DNA of 64,000 nucleotides from Candidatus Thiovulum imperiosus (GCA_024281175.1 JAMJTW010000031.1:84100-148099); one strand, 5' to 3'. Shown: positions 50,204 through 59,281, counted from the first letter of the stretch. Notes: generated by a model from the letters alone, not told the origin. Made by a program: numbers and translations.

Positions 50204-52813
50204 CTACTGCTCTATCACCATAAATTCTGGAGAAGTTGCAAGGTATCGAATTGCATCATTTACAATACTCTGTATTTTTGTGGTCTCTTTGTTGTTTGTA
50301 TAAGTCATAAGTACTTCTAATAGTTCTCTCTTATACTCTCTACTCAAAGTTCCTCCAAACATCTTATAATCCAAATACTCAACAACATGTTCTCGAAGCA
50401 CACCTTTCCCAAAGTTTCCAGTTTCGGTTTTGTGTCCTCTCTCTTCAGAATTTAAGTTTTCAAAAGTTCCATTTGTATCACCATCAAGAGATAGTTCTAT
50501 TGCATTGTAGATAGGTTCTAAATCCAAATATATATTTCTATTACTAGCTCTTGAAACCTCATTTTTATCAACCCACTCCTCCATTGTATTTGCCTCTTTT
50601 GGATTGTAGAGACGAAGTTTCAACATTCGATACTTTTCATAATTTAGAAGTGTAAAAAACATATTACTAAAATTTATAACATTGTTTGTATCTCGCAATT
50701 CAAGTTCTGGTGAGTAGATAGAGTTTGTAGCAAAATAGGTATCACTTGGAATATATTCTGGACTGTAAAAGTTGAAAACTGTTCCCGCATTTAAAGGCTT
50801 TTGGTCGTAAAAGAGAGAAGTTGGGTCGAACCAATATTCGTTGTAAATTTTTATCATCTCCGCATCTCGATTTGCAGTGTCATAAAAATAGAAATAGGGT
50901 AGAGGTTTTGCATTTAGAGCGTGTAAAAGGTGGGTCGTAGCCACAACAAACTCTTCAACTTTGCCAAAATTTGGAACTTTATACTCCCCTCTAGCTTCAG
51001 GGTCAAGAAGAATTGCTTTAACAACAGTACCTAAATCTCCCCGTTCTCCATCTCCATTGTCGTTGAAAACAGTAGCAATTCTCTCTATATATGCTGGAGT
51101 TGGATTTGATGTAACAAGTCTTGTGATAAGACTTCGACTGACATGAGGAGCTACATTCTGATTTGCAAAGATAATGTCTAAAGCTCTCTCTCTATCCTCT
51201 TCAGCACTCAAATTTGCCTCAATAGTCTCTCCAAGAACTACTTTTTCACCGTAATCATGAAACTCTTCTGTAAATTGGAGAGGTTTTAAATAGGAGTGAA
51301 CATAGTAGGAGTTTGAACCATATCTTGAACTTGCATATCCCTTATCACCTTTCACTAAAGAAGAGGGCAAGTCCCAACCTGTAAAGACTCGACTCAATTC
51401 TGAAACATCATCTTGAGTGTAACTTGGAATTGGATTTCCTCTACTATCAAGTTTTACTGTACCATTCAACTCCATCTCATAGAGTCCAATTGTAAAGAGT
51501 TGCATAAGTTCTCTGGCGTAATTCTCATCAGGTGTTACACCAGTTTCAGGGTCGCTCTTTTTTCCACCAATGAAAGTTAAAAAGTATCCCATTGCTGAAC
51601 TTTTGGAAATATCGCCGATGAGGTCTCGAAAATTTCCAAAAGAGTGTTTGACAAGAGTATCGTAGTATTGAGCAACAGCTTCAGCTCGGAAGTAAAGCCC
51701 ATTTCCAACAGTCGATTGTTGAGAAACTACAAGAAGTTGGCTTAATGCATAAGCGACTCTCTGTCGAAGTTGGTCGTCACTGTGAAGAAACTTCTTCCAG
51801 ATAATTGCATTGTTGAGAGCCTCTTTTCTCTCTTTATCCAGATACTCTTCCAAATTCTCAACAGGATTTGAGACAACCTCATCGGTATATTTTTCTGGAT
51901 AGCATCTTTGGAGAAACTCCATTGTAGATTGGAGATAACCATACCTATCATCACTTTCACTATCAGAGTCACTTGGTAGAGCCATCTGATACTCAATCCA
52001 CGCTTTGTAACCATTCTCCATGATATAGGAGATATTGCCCTCTTCTGCCACAAAACTAGCTTGTCGTAGAAGTTTATAAGCATCACTTCGTGTTATCTCA
52101 TCTGGAGTAGACCTCAAAATCACTTTCAAGCCATCTTTCTCAAAAACTGCTGAAATAGAACTATCTCCTGAAATATACCCATCTTCTATAAAACCTCTCT
52201 GGAGATGTGATAGTGTGAAATCACTCAAATTGACATCTTGAAGAGAGATATTTAGTTCTCCACTTTCAACTTCTCGAACAATTACAGAACACTCCTCCTC
52301 TTCAGCTGAAATCAAAATAGTCTCATTCTCTTCAGAATAGACCCAAAACCCCTCATTTCTACCTATCTCTTCTACCTCCTCTGGAAGTTTCCAACCATCT
52401 CTAAAAATCCAAACTCTCCTATCTCCAAAAGTACTATTCAAATCGATATCTTTTCCACTTCCAAGCAAATTCCAACCCTTTTGAAGATGTATTCTCTCTT
52501 CCTCATCTTTTCCATCAAATGGAATTGGAACTCTCTTTTTACTATAAACCCAAAATCCACTGTTTTCTGGCACTGTTTTAAACTTCTTGAAATTTCCAAC
52601 TCCAAAATCTTTAAAAAACATCGCTTCCCACTCACCATTCTGATATGTAAAAGCGAATTCGCTATCTTTGAGAAATTTGAAATCTCTCATTTTGCTACCA
52701 CTTCCAAGAAGCGTCCAACCGATATTCCCCTCTCTATACCCTCTTTTACAGCTGTCTGAAAACTCTAGTGAGTGTAGGGAAATTGTAAAGAGAAGTAAAA
52801 ATAGTAGTTTCAA
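50204..52813 (-). CDS. Exported DUF1800 protein with N-terminal GWNLLG modules
   Basis: An 869-residue secreted protein with signal MKLLFLLLFTISLHSLEF. Two N-terminal modules follow, NIGWTLLGSG near residue 30 and LQKGWNLLGSGKDI near residue 109; each continues with a W-x-F/x-DG-W stretch and a GFWVYS end. The DUF1800 domain starts near residue 285 (WKKFLHSDDQLRQRVAYALS; PDENYARELMQLFTIGLYEM; FTGWDL; LNAGTVFNFYSPEY). DUF1800 proteins normally accompany DUF1501 proteins; the partner here lies 3 kb away beyond two unrelated genes. Function is unknown; polymer or sulfatase-linked roles have been proposed for relatives. Confidence 0.85.
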   Translation of the reverse strand: MKLLFLLLFTISLHSLEFSDSCKRGYREGNIGWTLLGSGSKMRDFKFLKDSEFAFTYQNGEWEAMFFKDFGVGNFKKFKTVPENSGFWVYSKKRVPIPFDGKDEEERIHLQKGWNLLGSGKDIDLNSTFGDRRVWIFRDGWKLPEEVEEIGRNEGFWVYSEENETILISAEEEECSVIVREVESGELNISLQDVNLSDFTLSHLQRGFIEDGYISGDSSISAVFEKDGLKVILRSTPDEITRSDAYKLLRQASFVAEEGNISYIMENGYKAWIEYQMALPSDSDSESDDRYGYLQSTMEFLQRCYPEKYTDEVVSNPVENLEEYLDKERKEALNNAIIWKKFLHSDDQLRQRVAYALSQLLVVSQQSTVGNGLYFRAEAVAQYYDTLVKHSFGNFRDLIGDISKSSAMGYFLTFIGGKKSDPETGVTPDENYARELMQLFTIGLYEMELNGTVKLDSRGNPIPSYTQDDVSELSRVFTGWDLPSSLVKGDKGYASSRYGSNSYYVHSYLKPLQFTEEFHDYGEKVVLGETIEANLSAEEDRERALDIIFANQNVAPHVSRSLITRLVTSNPTPAYIERIATVFNDNGDGERGDLGTVVKAILLDPEARGEYKVPNFGKVEEFVVATTHLLHALNAKPLPYFYFYDTANRDAEMIKIYNEYWFDPTSLFYDQKPLNAGTVFNFYSPEYIPSDTYFATNSIYSPELELRDTNNVINFSNMFFTLLNYEKYRMLKLRLYNPKEANTMEEWVDKNEVSRASNRNIYLDLEPIYNAIELSLDGDTNGTFENLNSEERGHKTETGNFGKGVLREHVVEYLDYKMFGGTLSREYKRELLEVLMTYTNNKETTKIQSIVNDAIRYLATSPEFMVIEQ

Positions 52814-52833
52814 GAAAATCCTTTTTTATAAGA

Positions 52834-52839
52834 TAAAAT
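52834..52839 (+). promoter_or_regulatory. -10 box for the STAND/iSTAND-TPR genes
   Basis: TAAAAT in the context AGATAAAATAT, only seven bases before the ATG at 52846. Transcription would begin at or near the start codon, so the message looks leaderless. Confidence 0.45.
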
Positions 52840-52845
52840 ATTTGC

Positions 52846-54138
52846 ATGGAAAAACAGGCAAAAAATTTAGAAGAGTTATATCAAATTTTTGACAATCAAG
52901 AGTACCTTGAAAAGGGAAGTCCTTTTTATGTAGATATTTTTGAGAAAGATATCAAAAAACTTAAAACAGCTATAAAATTGAACAGAAATCCAAAAAAGAA
53001 ATTTTTTGTTGCAGGACAGAGTGGAAGTGGAAAAACAACTTCTCTAAATTTTCTAATTGATGAAAAAATTGAGGATAAATATAGTGTGAAATTTATCAAA
53101 GGAAGGGACCTTTTTCTACTTAATGATGTCGATATTGTGGATATTCTTTTGATGACAGGATACAAACTAATTGAAGAGGAGGAAGAACTTCAAGCCGAAT
53201 TCTTTGAGAGTCTTGAAAAGGTTAGAAAGAAAAAGTTAGGAGCTTATGAAGAGACCGAAGAGAGAAGAGCAAAAGAGTCGAAAAGTGGAGAGGTTCAGGC
53301 AAAAGCTGGAGTTGGAACTTCACTACTCTCTCTTATAACTTTCAATTTAAATATGTTTGCAAAGTATAAAACAGATAAAACTTATAAAACTACTGTTAGA
53401 GAGATGTTTGCTCTAAATAGAAGAGAACTTGTTAAGGAAGTAAATGAACTTATTCAGAAATATAAAGAGAAGAAAAACAAGGAACTTTTACTCATTTTTG
53501 ATGATTTAGAAAAGATGAAAAAGTTAGACCAAATTGATGAACTTTTTATAGAGAATGGAGAACTTTTTGATGAGTTAAATTGTGTCAAAGTTTTGACAAT
53601 CCCAATCTATTTGACAACAAAAAACTCTATGTTTAATGATGATGTATTTAAATTTAGTTTTAGGATAGATAAGAGTCCTATCGATGTAAATGAGAGTGAT
53701 AAGAAGCCCGAAGAGAATAGAGAAAAACTTCGAGAAGTTATTTTTCAAAGAGCTGATAGAAATCTAATTGATGATGAGGTTATTGAAAAAGTTATTGAAT
53801 TTAGTGGTGGAAATTTGCGTCTGCTAATTCAACTTATTCAAAGAGCTTCACTTAGTGCAATTAGTTTAGATGATGAGGCTTCAAAAATTACACTTGAAGA
53901 TTTTGAAGAGGGTGTAAAAGACCTGCGAAACTCATATGCTACGGCAATTATTGATAGAGTTAATACTTTAAATTACATTCTTGAAAATAATAGGCTTTCT
54001 GATGAACAGGAAGATAAGCTGGATAAACTTAGAGAGTCTCTTCTCGATAATATGGCGTTTTTATACTTCAATGGAAATCCTTGGTATGATGTAAATCCTG
54101 TTATCAAAGATACGGTCAGAAAGTATAGTAAAAAATGA
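52846..54138 (+). CDS. STAND-like P-loop NTPase
   Basis: The 430-residue ATPase has Walker A GQSGSGKTT at residues 57-65, preceded by KKLKTAIKLNRN, and Walker B LLLIFDDLEKM near residue 218. A hydrophobic insertion AGVGTSLLSLITFNLNMF lies near residue 157, inside a charged helical region. A lid-like region (VIEFSGGNLRLLIQLIQRAS) and a winged-helix-like C terminus follow. This is the layout of STAND/KAP-like conflict NTPases. It shares the KLNRN segment with the next protein, which it overlaps by four bases. The pair is probably a sensor and ATPase in a stress or antiphage system. The family is inferred, not matched. Confidence 0.65.
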   Translation: MEKQAKNLEELYQIFDNQEYLEKGSPFYVDIFEKDIKKLKTAIKLNRNPKKKFFVAGQSGSGKTTSLNFLIDEKIEDKYSVKFIKGRDLFLLNDVDIVDILLMTGYKLIEEEEELQAEFFESLEKVRKKKLGAYEETEERRAKESKSGEVQAKAGVGTSLLSLITFNLNMFAKYKTDKTYKTTVREMFALNRRELVKEVNELIQKYKEKKNKELLLIFDDLEKMKKLDQIDELFIENGELFDELNCVKVLTIPIYLTTKNSMFNDDVFKFSFRIDKSPIDVNESDKKPEENREKLREVIFQRADRNLIDDEVIEKVIEFSGGNLRLLIQLIQRASLSAISLDDEASKITLEDFEEGVKDLRNSYATAIIDRVNTLNYILENNRLSDEQEDKLDKLRESLLDNMAFLYFNGNPWYDVNPVIKDTVRKYSKK

Positions 54139-55979
54139 CATCTCTTCTCTCTCCAAATGAACTACTTCAAATAAAGAAAATTAGAACTGCTATCAAATTG
54201 AATAGAAATAAGAATTTGATAATTGTTGGAGTAAATAGTTCTGAACTTGGAGATGCCTTTCAAGATTTTTTTAAAAGTGAAATAGAATTAGAAATTTGTA
54301 GAGAGTTCCAAACAGCTTCTCTTTTAAGTGATATTTTAGAAAAGGATTTAAAAAATTACTTTCTAATAGATTTGTACTCAAGAGATTTTTCAGGAAAAGA
54401 GAAAGAAGAGATAGCTCAAGATTTACTTTTCAATCGAGACTATATTCCAGAGAAGAATCTGAAATTGATTTTGGTTGTTGAAGAAAGTTTCTTGAATTAT
54501 CTGAAAAATAAAATCGCTGACTTTATCTCCTTTTCAAAAGCTACCTACTCTTTTAATTATCAGAAAATTGAGATAGGTGAAATTGATACTTCTGAACTTG
54601 ATGAAAAGATAGTAGAGTTTAAAGAATTTAGAAAAAATAATCCTAGTGCTAAAAATGAGATAGTAGTTTCAAAAATTATAAATGAGATAGTTCCCTTAGC
54701 TTTTCAATTTGGAGAGTATCAAATTGCTTTAAAATATCTAAATATTGCTTTAAAGAAATCCAAAAAAGATTTATATATGAAAGGTGTTGTTTTAAACAAC
54801 TTTGGAATTTTGTATGACAATAAAGGAGAATTGGATAAGGCTTTAGATTTTTACCAGAAATCTTTAGGAGTTTCAAAAAAGTTGAATAATAAATATGGAA
54901 TTGCTTCATCTTTAGGAAATATTGGAAAGATTTATGAACTCAAAGGAGAGTTAAAAAAAGCCTTAGATTTTTATCAAAAGTCCTTTAAGATTTTTAAAGA
55001 AATAAATAATAAAAATGGAATTTTTATATCTTTAGATAACATTGGAAATATTTATAGAAGTAAGGGAGAATTAGATAAAGCCTTAATCTTTTTTAAAGAG
55101 TCTCTTGAAATTGCAAAGGAGTTGAATGATAAAAATAGTATTTCTTCTTATTTAAATAATATTGGAATATTACATGATAATAAAGGAGAGTTAGATAAGG
55201 CCTTAAGTTTCTTTGAAGAAGCCCTTGTAATTGCAAAGGAATTGAATGATAAAAATAGTATTTCCTCTTCTTTAAATAATATTGGGAATATTTATCGCAA
55301 TAGGGGAGAATTCCAAAAAGCATTAGACTTTTATCAAAAGTCTTTAGAAATTTCACAAGAATTGAATGACAAATTTGGAATTGCATCTTCTTTGACAAGT
55401 ATTGGAAATATTTACAGTGAAAAAAAAGAGTTAAAAACAGCTTTAGATTTTTATGAAAAGTCTTTAAAATTTTATAAAAATCTAAAAAATAAAAGTGGAA
55501 TTGCTACTTCTTTTAATAATATTGCCAATGTTTATAGTAATAAAGGAGAATTTCAAAAAGCCTTAGATTTTTATCAAAAGTCCCTTAATTTGAGAATAGA
55601 ATTAAATTCTAAAACAGGTATATCTTCCTCTTTTACAAATATTGGTGTATTGTTTTTAGCTCATCATGAGTTCAATGAAGCTATGAATTTTTTCGAGAAA
55701 TCTTTAGAAATTTCAAAAGAGCTAGATGATAAAAATGGGATTGCCCTTGCTCTAAACAATATTGGAATTATTCATTTAGAAAAAAAAGATTTTAAAAAAG
55801 CTCTTAATTCCTTTGAAGAGTCTTTAAAAATATCTCAAGAATATGGATATAGTGGAAACCTCATCAACATTTATAATAATCTTTCAAAACTGTATAGAGA
55901 GACAGGAGAGTCTGAAAAGGCGAGAAGATATGAGAAGAAAGCAGAAGAACTTTCTGGAGTTATAAAAATAAAGGAGTGA
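54135..55979 (+). CDS. iSTAND-like domain fused to ten TPR units
   Basis: The 614-residue protein has an N-terminal domain (about residues 1-170) that starts IKKIRTAIKLNRNKNLIIVGVNS, like the neighbouring ATPase but with the Walker A loop lost. It continues with DLLFNRDYIPEKNLKLILVV and FLNYLKNKIADFISF, a pattern I associate with inactive STAND (iSTAND) domains. Ten near-regular 40-residue tetratricopeptide units follow from about residue 215 (for example NNIGNIYRNRGEFQKALDFY). The unit length fits the TPR_12 form. It is probably the recognition partner of the upstream NTPase. The repeats are alike at the base level, so length may vary between strains. Confidence 0.65.
   Translation: MTSLLSPNELLQIKKIRTAIKLNRNKNLIIVGVNSSELGDAFQDFFKSEIELEICREFQTASLLSDILEKDLKNYFLIDLYSRDFSGKEKEEIAQDLLFNRDYIPEKNLKLILVVEESFLNYLKNKIADFISFSKATYSFNYQKIEIGEIDTSELDEKIVEFKEFRKNNPSAKNEIVVSKIINEIVPLAFQFGEYQIALKYLNIALKKSKKDLYMKGVVLNNFGILYDNKGELDKALDFYQKSLGVSKKLNNKYGIASSLGNIGKIYELKGELKKALDFYQKSFKIFKEINNKNGIFISLDNIGNIYRSKGELDKALIFFKESLEIAKELNDKNSISSYLNNIGILHDNKGELDKALSFFEEALVIAKELNDKNSISSSLNNIGNIYRNRGEFQKALDFYQKSLEISQELNDKFGIASSLTSIGNIYSEKKELKTALDFYEKSLKFYKNLKNKSGIATSFNNIANVYSNKGEFQKALDFYQKSLNLRIELNSKTGISSSFTNIGVLFLAHHEFNEAMNFFEKSLEISKELDDKNGIALALNNIGIIHLEKKDFKKALNSFEESLKISQEYGYSGNLINIYNNLSKLYRETGESEKARRYEKKAEELSGVIKIKE
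54785..55900 (+). repeat. About ten 120-bp tandem units coding TPRs
   Basis: Repeated motifs such as GCCTTAGATTTTTATCAAAA recur every 120 bases. Units differ by point changes, so they are an older array than the 24-bp array at 35103. Confidence 0.8.
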
Positions 55980-55981
55980 AA

Positions 55982-57508
55982 ATGACAAGAAGAGAGTTTT
56001 TGAAAATGAGTGGTGCAATTCCACTTCTACTTTCGCTACCAAGCAAAGGGTTTGCTGAAGAGAGTTTTAGTGATTATAAAGCGATTGTAGTTCTAAATTT
56101 GGGTGGTGGAAATGATGCAATGAATATGTTCATTCCAACAGGAGAGACGCCATACACTGAGTATTCCAGAGTTCGGGGTGAATTGAAAGTAGAAATTGAA
56201 AACCTTTTTGAAGACCAATTTTATAGAACAGATGAGAATGGATATTTTGTTTCAAATGGTGGTGAGGAGCAACCCTATTTTACAACAGACCCAGAAGACT
56301 CTACGGATACAGCAACTCGAAGTGCGATGTATCGAAAAGGTTCTTATCATGTTGGTTCAGGAACTCAACAGCTTGGAATTCATGGACTTATGCCTGAACT
56401 TGCATCACTTTATGAGAAAGGAGTTCTCTCTATTGTTTCAAATGTTGGAACTCTTGTAAGACCAACAACAAAAGCAGAGATAGAAGATGGTAGTGCAGAA
56501 ATACCAGTTTTTCTTTTTGCTCACAATCACCAAGCTAGAGCTGTTGCTACGGCACAAGCAGAAACTTTAGGAAAGAGTGGTTGGGCTGGACGAATTGCCG
56601 ATAGCTGGAGAGTGAATGGAGATATTGGATTAAATATCTCATTTTTCAAAAGCCAACTTTTAATGATGGGAGTTGAAACTTCACATCTCTCAATGAAGCC
56701 AACAAAACTTACTTCTTATAGTGGAACAGGTGATTTTGGTGCAAGTCTCTCATCTTTCAGCTCTACTCTATCTTACAGAAACCATTTTCGTAGATTTTAC
56801 AACGAACTCAATATAAAAACTGGAAATCTCTCTTCAATTTTAGAGAGTGCATGGAGTGAAGCAGTGGACTTTTCAGATTTTTCAGCAAAAAACTCTTATG
56901 GAGAGAACCTTTTTACTATTTCTAACTATACAAAAACTTTAGGAATGTATACTCACCACGGTTTGAAAGAAGAACTTTTTCAACAGTTGGAAGCTACGGC
57001 AAAAATGGTAGAACTCTCTAAAAATAATTTGGGACATAAGAGACAAATCTTTTATGTAACTAGTAACGATTATGACTCTCACTCTGGACAAGTTAATGAA
57101 CATTCTCAAAATCTTAGAACTATTAGCTTAGGAATTTCTGATTTCTATAAAGCTCTTGAAGAGATGAATTTACATGAAGAAGTCATGGTGATACTCACTT
57201 CAGAATTTGGTCGAACTCTATACACAAATGGAGATGGTACAGACCATGGCTGGGGCGGTAACAGTTTTCTACTTTGTGGAGACCCAAATTTCAATGGAGG
57301 AAATATATTTGGAGAAGTGATGGAAGATTTTTCCCTCTACTCCTATACAGAAAAAGCTCGTATTATTCCAACAACTTCAATTGAACAGATGTTAGCTCCT
57401 GTTCTAAATTGGTTTGGAGTTGATGAGGTTCTTATGAGTAGTGTTCTTCCAAATCTACAAAATTTTGGTAGCGGAGAAGATGCTTTTCTTCAGGGAGTTT
57501 TTTCTTAA
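55982..57508 (+). CDS. DUF1501 protein with Tat signal
   Basis: The 508-residue protein starts MTRREFLKMSGAIPLLLSL, a twin-arginine export signal (RREFLK) with a hydrophobic stretch and an FA-EE cleavage region. The mature domain contains VVLNLGGGNDAMNMFIPTGE, WAGRIADSW, VMVILTSEFGRTLYTNGDG and TDHGWGGNSFLLCG, the alkaline-phosphatase-like DUF1501 signature. It is exported folded to the periplasm. ATG 55982 is selected by AAGGAG at 55971-55976; it follows the TPR gene by two bases. Its DUF1800 partner lies on the other side of the STAND pair. Confidence 0.9.
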   Translation: MTRREFLKMSGAIPLLLSLPSKGFAEESFSDYKAIVVLNLGGGNDAMNMFIPTGETPYTEYSRVRGELKVEIENLFEDQFYRTDENGYFVSNGGEEQPYFTTDPEDSTDTATRSAMYRKGSYHVGSGTQQLGIHGLMPELASLYEKGVLSIVSNVGTLVRPTTKAEIEDGSAEIPVFLFAHNHQARAVATAQAETLGKSGWAGRIADSWRVNGDIGLNISFFKSQLLMMGVETSHLSMKPTKLTSYSGTGDFGASLSSFSSTLSYRNHFRRFYNELNIKTGNLSSILESAWSEAVDFSDFSAKNSYGENLFTISNYTKTLGMYTHHGLKEELFQQLEATAKMVELSKNNLGHKRQIFYVTSNDYDSHSGQVNEHSQNLRTISLGISDFYKALEEMNLHEEVMVILTSEFGRTLYTNGDGTDHGWGGNSFLLCGDPNFNGGNIFGEVMEDFSLYSYTEKARIIPTTSIEQMLAPVLNWFGVDEVLMSSVLPNLQNFGSGEDAFLQGVFS

Positions 57509-57584
57509 AATCTATAAAATATGGGAAGTTACTAAAGAGTCTATGATTTAAAACTCTATTTGGTCACCCTTAAAATTTGATAAA

Positions 57585-58982
57585 ATGGAGAAAAATCATT
57601 TTAAAGAAATAGAAGTGAATAGAGAAATAAATGAAGAGTGTGCTGTTGTTGGCGTATTTAATAACAGTGATGCCTCAAAATTAGCCTACTTCTCTCTTTT
57701 TAGTATGCAACATCGAGGGCAGGAAGCGTGTGGAATTAGTAGTTCTGATGGAAATAGAATGCATACAATTAAAGATAGAGGTTTAGTTACGGGAGTTTTT
57801 GATGACAATAAAATAGCTACTCTCTGTGGAGACATAGCGATTGGACATACTCGATACTCTACGGCAGGAGATGACTCTATTCTTGATGCACAGCCAGTTT
57901 ATGCTCGTTATGATTTGGGTGAGATGGCAATTGTTCACAATGGAAACTTTACAAATGCAAAGAGTGTAAGAGATAAACTTATAAAAAAAGGTGCAATTTT
58001 TCAAACCCATATGGATACTGAAAATCTTATCCACCTCATCGCCAAAAGTGATAAAGATGCTCTTCTTGATAGAATTATTGATGGTGTTCAAAAAGTGGAA
58101 GGTGCTTACTCTCTACTCTTCTCAAATGAGAGTCAAATGTTTGCAATTCGAGACCCACACGGTTTTAGACCTTTAAGTTTAGGTAGAGTTGGAGAAGATG
58201 GCTATATAGTTGCTTCAGAAACTTGTGCTTTTGATTTAGTTGGTGCCAAATTTATTAGAGATGTACGACCTGGAGAGCTTCTCATCTTTGAAAAGGGAAA
58301 AGCTCCAAAATCTATGCAGATAGCTGAGCCAACTCCAAACCACTGTATATTTGAATATGTCTACTTCTCTCGACCTGACTCTACTGTTTTTGGAAAAAAT
58401 GTCTACTCTCTTCGAAAAGAGATGGGTAGAACCCTCGCAAAAGAGAGTTATGTAGAAGCTGATATGGTCATTCCAGTTCCAGATGGTGGTGTTCCTGCTG
58501 CTCTTGGCTATGCTGAAGAGAGTGGTATCCCTTTCAATATGGCAATTGTCCGAAATCACTATGTTGGTCGAACTTTTATTGAACCTACTCAAGAGATAAG
58601 AGATTTGAAAGTGAAAATGAAACTATCTCCAATGAGTGAAGTGATTAGTGGAAAAAGAGTAATAATTATAGATGATAGTATTGTCAGAGGAACTACAAGC
58701 CGACAGATAGTTAGAATGTTAAAAGAGGCTGGTGCAAAAGAGGTTCATATGAGAGTTAGTTCTCCTCAAATTACTCACTCTTGCTATTATGGTGTTGATA
58801 CTCCAGAAAAAGAGAAACTTATTGCACACAATTACGATACACCAACAATTGCAAATTATATAGAAGCTGACTCTCTCGAATATCTTTCTCTTGATGGTCT
58901 TCTAAACAGTTGCGGTAGAGATTTAAATTACTGCACATCATGTTTTGATGGTAATTATGTCGTTGAACCAGAAAACAGCTAG
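57585..58982 (+). CDS. purF: Amidophosphoribosyltransferase
   Basis: PurF makes 5-phosphoribosylamine from PRPP and glutamine, the first step of purine synthesis. The 465-residue protein has a short propeptide ahead of the catalytic Cys in EECAVVGVFN (Cys 19), FSMQHRGQEACGIS and the PRPP site VIIIDDSIVRGTTSRQIV. Cysteines in HCIFEYVYFSRPDS and the C-terminal YCTSCFDGNYV match the [4Fe-4S] ligands of the Bacillus-type enzyme. The ATG at 57585 lies inside a TAAAAT box and lacks a Shine-Dalgarno; an in-frame GTG at 57615 would shorten the propeptide to 8 residues. Confidence 0.93.
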   Translation: MEKNHFKEIEVNREINEECAVVGVFNNSDASKLAYFSLFSMQHRGQEACGISSSDGNRMHTIKDRGLVTGVFDDNKIATLCGDIAIGHTRYSTAGDDSILDAQPVYARYDLGEMAIVHNGNFTNAKSVRDKLIKKGAIFQTHMDTENLIHLIAKSDKDALLDRIIDGVQKVEGAYSLLFSNESQMFAIRDPHGFRPLSLGRVGEDGYIVASETCAFDLVGAKFIRDVRPGELLIFEKGKAPKSMQIAEPTPNHCIFEYVYFSRPDSTVFGKNVYSLRKEMGRTLAKESYVEADMVIPVPDGGVPAALGYAEESGIPFNMAIVRNHYVGRTFIEPTQEIRDLKVKMKLSPMSEVISGKRVIIIDDSIVRGTTSRQIVRMLKEAGAKEVHMRVSSPQITHSCYYGVDTPEKEKLIAHNYDTPTIANYIEADSLEYLSLDGLLNSCGRDLNYCTSCFDGNYVVEPENS

Positions 58983-59018
58983 AAAATTAGAAACTGGCTA
59001 AATAGCTTTTTAGGGAAA

Positions 59019-59096
59019 ACACTCTGAGGGAGGTTCTTCTGAACTAACCGAAGAGTCTGCGATTTGAGGTAGACTCTGCGACTACACTCAGAGTGT
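59019..59096. ncRNA. Candidate three-way-junction RNA or palindromic element
   Basis: A closing stem ACACTCTGAG/CTCAGAGTGT of 10 perfect base pairs encloses two shorter hairpins: GTTC/GAAC with loop TTCT at 59033-59044, and GAGTCT/AGACTC with a 12-base loop at 59053-59076. No promoter or U-tract is visible, and I cannot match it to a known riboswitch or RNA family. It could equally be a non-coding repeat or the purF terminator. Confidence 0.35.
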
Positions 59097-59236
59097 AAAT
59101 TCTACTCTATTTCAAAAAAATTGTTGTCTTTGTCAAAATCTCAATGCATGTATTTGTCGCACTACCTCTAAAATGTCAAAAACTCTTTTTTGGTTTTTTG
59201 AATTGTCATCTTGGTTCTAAATTTTCTTTTGTGAAG

Positions 59237-59259
59237 ATTGCCTAGTCGAGCTAGGCAAT
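59237..59259 (-). terminator. Hairpin after the 1328-residue protein gene
   Basis: A perfect 9-bp stem ATTGCCTAG/CTAGGCAAT with a five-base loop, 22 bases after the stop on the minus strand. The downstream tract is A-rich rather than U-rich. Confidence 0.55.
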
Positions 59260-59281
59260 GCAGAGAAGAGACTGAAAAGCA

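Larger units (their letters stand above)
58983..59281. other. 299-base intergenic stretch
   Basis: No coding sequence is visible. It holds the three-stem element at 59019-59096 and the hairpin at 59237-59259, separated by AT-rich sequence with a TTTTTTGGTTTTTTG tract near 59187-59200. Confidence 0.6.

Noticed and set aside
59019-59096. Purine riboswitch or SRP RNA after purF
   Set aside because: The three-way shape is suggestive, but the conserved loop bases of purine riboswitches and the tetraloop and bulge of SRP RNA are absent, and the element is downstream of purF, not upstream.
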